Positions 61,711 to 64,000 of a stretch of 64,000 nt of DNA are shown here, one piece after another (positions within the stretch are counted from its first letter, which is position 1; each line of letters starts with the position of its first letter). Under the pieces are notes generated by a model that saw only the letters and a program-made list of their open reading frames with translations, had not been told where the DNA came from and did no database searches. Source of the DNA: SVFI01 sp045588655. Lineage in GTDB: Bacteria > Bacillota > Clostridia > Lachnospirales > Lachnospiraceae. Both the position numbers and the translations under genes were made by a program. The stretch lies in assembly GCA_045588655.1 (NCBI GenBank), contig JAZNEP010000004.1, positions 1 to 64,000 of the forward strand, written 5' to 3'.

Positions 61711-62283
61711 TTATTTTTTCTTAACTTTTAACATGTAGGTACATTGGCTGTTTGTACCTGTAAAACCATACATGTTAACATATACTGTTTCACCTTTGTT
61801 GAGCTTAAGTGTAGCGGTACGTTTTTTTAGGTAAGAGTTAATTGTTGGTTTTTTAACAGGGTATTTGCTGTACCATTGAGGTGTAGCCATGAAAAGACAA
61901 GTTGCCTTTCCACCCTGTGTTTTTACATACTGTAATGACAGATAATTGGAATAAGAACTTTTTTTGCGGATATAGAAGTTAGAGAGGTCACGTCCGTCAT
62001 AGCCGGCAGATGGTTTATAGTTTTTTACATCATAGATTGTAAAAACATAATTAGCAGACTTAGGTGCTGTAAACTTAACGTATGTATTTCCGCCTTTTGT
62101 CTTGGATGTGATTTTGTAAGTTTTGTTCACTTTGATAGCCGGAGCTTTTTTGTAATTTTTGTTGGCTGTTTTTTTTGTTGCTGCCTGTGCGTCCACGCTA
62201 CCTGCCGCAGGAGTTAATACTGCAACTGCGAGAGCAAAAGTGAGCGCAACGAGTGCACGTTTGATGAAATTGTTTCTTTTCAT
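61711..62283 (-). CDS. Small secreted protein of unknown function
   Basis: The 190-residue protein has a clear signal peptide (basic start, hydrophobic 10-25, cleavage near AQAA) and a very basic, Lys/Tyr/Ser-rich mature part with beta-type pattern (YVKFTAPKSANYVFTIYD resembles a PPC-like domain). It is expected outside the cell. The promoter is given at 62335-62363. Confidence 0.7.
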   Translation of the reverse strand: MKRNNFIKRALVALTFALAVAVLTPAAGSVDAQAATKKTANKNYKKAPAIKVNKTYKITSKTKGGNTYVKFTAPKSANYVFTIYDVKNYKPSAGYDGRDLSNFYIRKKSSYSNYLSLQYVKTQGGKATCLFMATPQWYSKYPVKKPTINSYLKKRTATLKLNKGETVYVNMYGFTGTNSQCTYMLKVKKK

Positions 62284-62334
62284 ATGAATCCCTTTCTTAA
62301 TTGTGTGATATAGTTTTTTGTTGTTTCTAAATAT

Positions 62335-62363
62335 ATTTTATAAATATGATATAAAAGTGTCAA
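62335..62363 (-). promoter_or_regulatory. Promoter of the secreted-protein gene
   Basis: On the minus strand TTGACA (62363-62358) and TAAAAT (62340-62335) are 17 bp apart, about 45 bp before the start codon of the gene ending at 61711. Confidence 0.6.
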
Positions 62364-62441
62364 TGGGATCGTGTAAAATGTGATACAAATATTGTATATC
62401 AATAATCACTATGAATTCTTATATTTTTGTGTTTTTTGTGA

Positions 62442-62470
62442 TTGGTTTATTAAAAAAAGTATGTTATTAT
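62442..62470 (+). promoter_or_regulatory. Promoter of the FN3-like protein gene
   Basis: TTGGTT (62442-62447) and TATTAT (62465-62470) are 17 bp apart with TGT before the -10 (extended -10). It lies in the 233-bp divergent spacer, which otherwise is AT-rich without features. Confidence 0.5.
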
Positions 62471-62516
62471 GATTAACGGATAGTATTTTAGGGGGGTACA
62501 AAGAAAGGAGAATTTT

Positions 62517-63473
62517 ATGAAAAAGAGCATTCAAAAGTTACTTATGGCCATGTTTGTATTGGCTGCAACTATGATTCTTATGCCGGCAACAGATGCAAAA
62601 GCTGCGTATGGACTCACGCAGTCAAATCCATCGAAAAATGCGATTACAGTGCAGTGGTCGCCGACAACGAACCGGAATGCAACTGAGTATCGAGTATATG
62701 TTGGAAACAACTATTCCGATCAGACGTTGTACAAGACTCTTCCGCTGACCACTACATCAATTACAATCGGGAATCTTCCGGCAGGAGTTGAAAGAAGTGT
62801 GAGTGTAAAGTATACATATATTTCAACTTATGATAATTCTGTATCGGAATCAACTTTGGGATCTGGTGATTTTAAAACGATTCCGGATAAGGTTTCAAAT
62901 GTGAGACAGGACAGATGGTACTATTATATAAAGCAGTTTAATGTAGTATGGGATGAAGTTCAGGCTGCGGACAGCTATGAATATATTGTCTACAATTCAA
63001 AAGGAAAAAAATTGCAGACAGGTACAACAACAAAGTATGGAAGAAACTTTTCTTATTCAAAGAAAGTTTCCAATAATATGGTGTATAAAGTAAAAGTACG
63101 TGCGATTTCAGAAATTATGGGAACGACCTATACGACACCATGGTCTGAGTACTGCTACTGCTTTACACAGCCTAGAGTAAAATCAGTGAAGGCAACAAAT
63201 GGAAAACTGGCGATTAAGTGGGATAAGATAACAGGTGCAACAGGATATGATGTGTATGTGTCCACAAATCCGAAAAAAGGATATAAAAAGGTAAAAACCG
63301 TAGGGAAGAATACATCCTCTGTTACAGTAAAAAAGGTAAAGGGTAAAAAAGTAAAGAAGAGCAAAACATATTATGTTTATGTAGAATCTGTAAAAAAGGT
63401 TGGAAAGAAAAAGAATACCAGCGGTAGATTATATTATTGGAACAGCAAAAATACAGGTTCAGGATATTTTTAA
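62517..63473 (+). CDS. Secreted protein with fibronectin type III-like repeats
   Basis: The 318-residue protein has a signal peptide ending near AKAAY and about three FN3-like domains: 35-110 (ITVQWSPTTNRNATEYRVYV), 120-215 (FNVVWDEVQAADSYEYIVY), and 218-305 (LAIKWDKITGATGYDVYVS). The last domain is very Lys-rich. Such proteins are found on the surface or in the medium and bind glycans or other surface components. No anchor motif is seen. An AAAGGAG site precedes the ATG. Confidence 0.82.
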   Translation: MKKSIQKLLMAMFVLAATMILMPATDAKAAYGLTQSNPSKNAITVQWSPTTNRNATEYRVYVGNNYSDQTLYKTLPLTTTSITIGNLPAGVERSVSVKYTYISTYDNSVSESTLGSGDFKTIPDKVSNVRQDRWYYYIKQFNVVWDEVQAADSYEYIVYNSKGKKLQTGTTTKYGRNFSYSKKVSNNMVYKVKVRAISEIMGTTYTTPWSEYCYCFTQPRVKSVKATNGKLAIKWDKITGATGYDVYVSTNPKKGYKKVKTVGKNTSSVTVKKVKGKKVKKSKTYYVYVESVKKVGKKKNTSGRLYYWNSKNTGSGYF

Positions 63474-63491
63474 GTAATTAGCAAAATTGAG

Positions 63492-63526
63492 ATAAGGCTT
63501 CCGTTTTTAGGAAGCCTTATTTTTTT
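63492..63526 (+). terminator. Rho-independent terminator
   Basis: ATAAGGCTTCC pairs with GGAAGCCTTAT around GTTTTTA, followed by six T residues. Confidence 0.85.
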
Positions 63527-63657
63527 ATATTGCGCGTTCTTTTGCGCAGGTTTGAGGAATTTACGAAATCTTAAGAAAAAAATACGAAAATTGTCTTTCT
63601 ATTTTAAAGCAGATGAAGTAAAATAATGGAAGATGTACATAAGTAAGGAGGAATTCT

Positions 63658-64000
63658 ATGAGAAATCATGTAAAAACAAACGTATTAAAACTAACTGCAT
63701 TTATGTTAGGGTTGGTGATGTGTATGATGCTTCCGGCTATTGAGACACAGGCTGCAACGCTGGCAGCGCCAAAGGATGCGGCACAGACTATCAGTGTGGA
63801 AGATGGATTCAGAGTACAATGGACTCCGGTAGCAGGGGCAACACAGTATGTTTATTCTTTTTCATCAGATGACAAGACCTATACAGCAGAAAACTTTACA
63901 GGAAATGGCGGAAAAGAAAATTTTGTTAATATTGTAAATCCAAGTGTATTAAAGCCGGGAACATTTTATTATGTGAAAATTCGTGCGTTCAACGGATCTA
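63658..64000 (+). CDS. Secreted FN3-like protein (partial, runs off the window)
   Basis: ATG 63658 follows a strong AAGGAGG site and opens a frame that continues to the window end (114 codons seen). A signal peptide ends near TQAAT, then a domain like that of the upstream neighbour begins (FRVQWTPVAGATQYVYSFS, with YYVKIRAFNGS at the edge). It appears to be a paralogue of the protein at 62517. Confidence 0.8.
   Translation, partial: MRNHVKTNVLKLTAFMLGLVMCMMLPAIETQAATLAAPKDAAQTISVEDGFRVQWTPVAGATQYVYSFSSDDKTYTAENFTGNGGKENFVNIVNPSVLKPGTFYYVKIRAFNGS

Overview
The window looks like a chromosome segment of a spore-forming, low-GC Clostridia bacterium, most likely a Lachnospiraceae member. This rests on the gene set and order: a dcw-type division cluster followed by spoIIGA-sigE, a separate sigG, spoVB, DUF4317, DUF4037/DUF4125 and CD3324-family proteins, and a gap-pgk-tpiA operon. 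The assignment is inference from gene content; no rRNA or tRNA gene is present to confirm it.

Positions 1-9200 are an accessory island. It carries a HaeIII-like type II restriction-modification pair, a DUF262 protein and a HEPN-domain protein in one tight operon, an orphan small gene, a MerR regulator with a duplicated TipAS-like effector region, a small membrane protein, a double zinc-ribbon protein, a mobC gene without a relaxase, and a tyrosine integrase. The integrase is followed by a 126-bp nested palindrome and a tandem 11-bp repeat, after which core genes begin. The left end of the island is not identified inside the window.

Positions 9260-26076 are core: ychF, lgt, then the division and wall cluster mraZ-rsmH-ftsL-pbp-spoVD-like-mraY-murD-ftsW-murA-divIB-ftsZ, and spoIIGA-sigE. 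mraZ has a good promoter and GTGG-type repeats downstream of it, the expected MraZ autoregulatory site. The cluster has no murE, murF, murG, murC or ftsA.

Positions 26211-57251 are mixed housekeeping genes: a TPR-DUF4037-DUF4125 protein, an SGNH hydrolase, a folate pair (fchA-like and folD), an HD/YaiI fusion protein, truA, sigG, a CAP-domain secreted protein, a family 3 glycosidase with a divergent AraC regulator, HtrA, an LtaS-like enzyme, argJ, a heterodimeric ABC exporter, coaBC, a glycosyltransferase, a GntR-ABC operon with a clear operator, a DAHP synthase, spoVB, mnmA, and a CD3324-family gene preceded by a possible leader-peptide switch.

Positions 57278-64000 hold a PHP-domain phosphatase, the glycolytic operon gap-pgk-tpiA with structured spacers, and a group of small secreted proteins, two of them with fibronectin type III-like repeats. 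No CRISPR array, complete insertion sequence, rRNA or tRNA was recognised. The most interesting leads are the restriction-modification/DUF262/HEPN operon, the tandem-TipAS regulator module, the HD/YaiI fusion, and the CD3324 leader.
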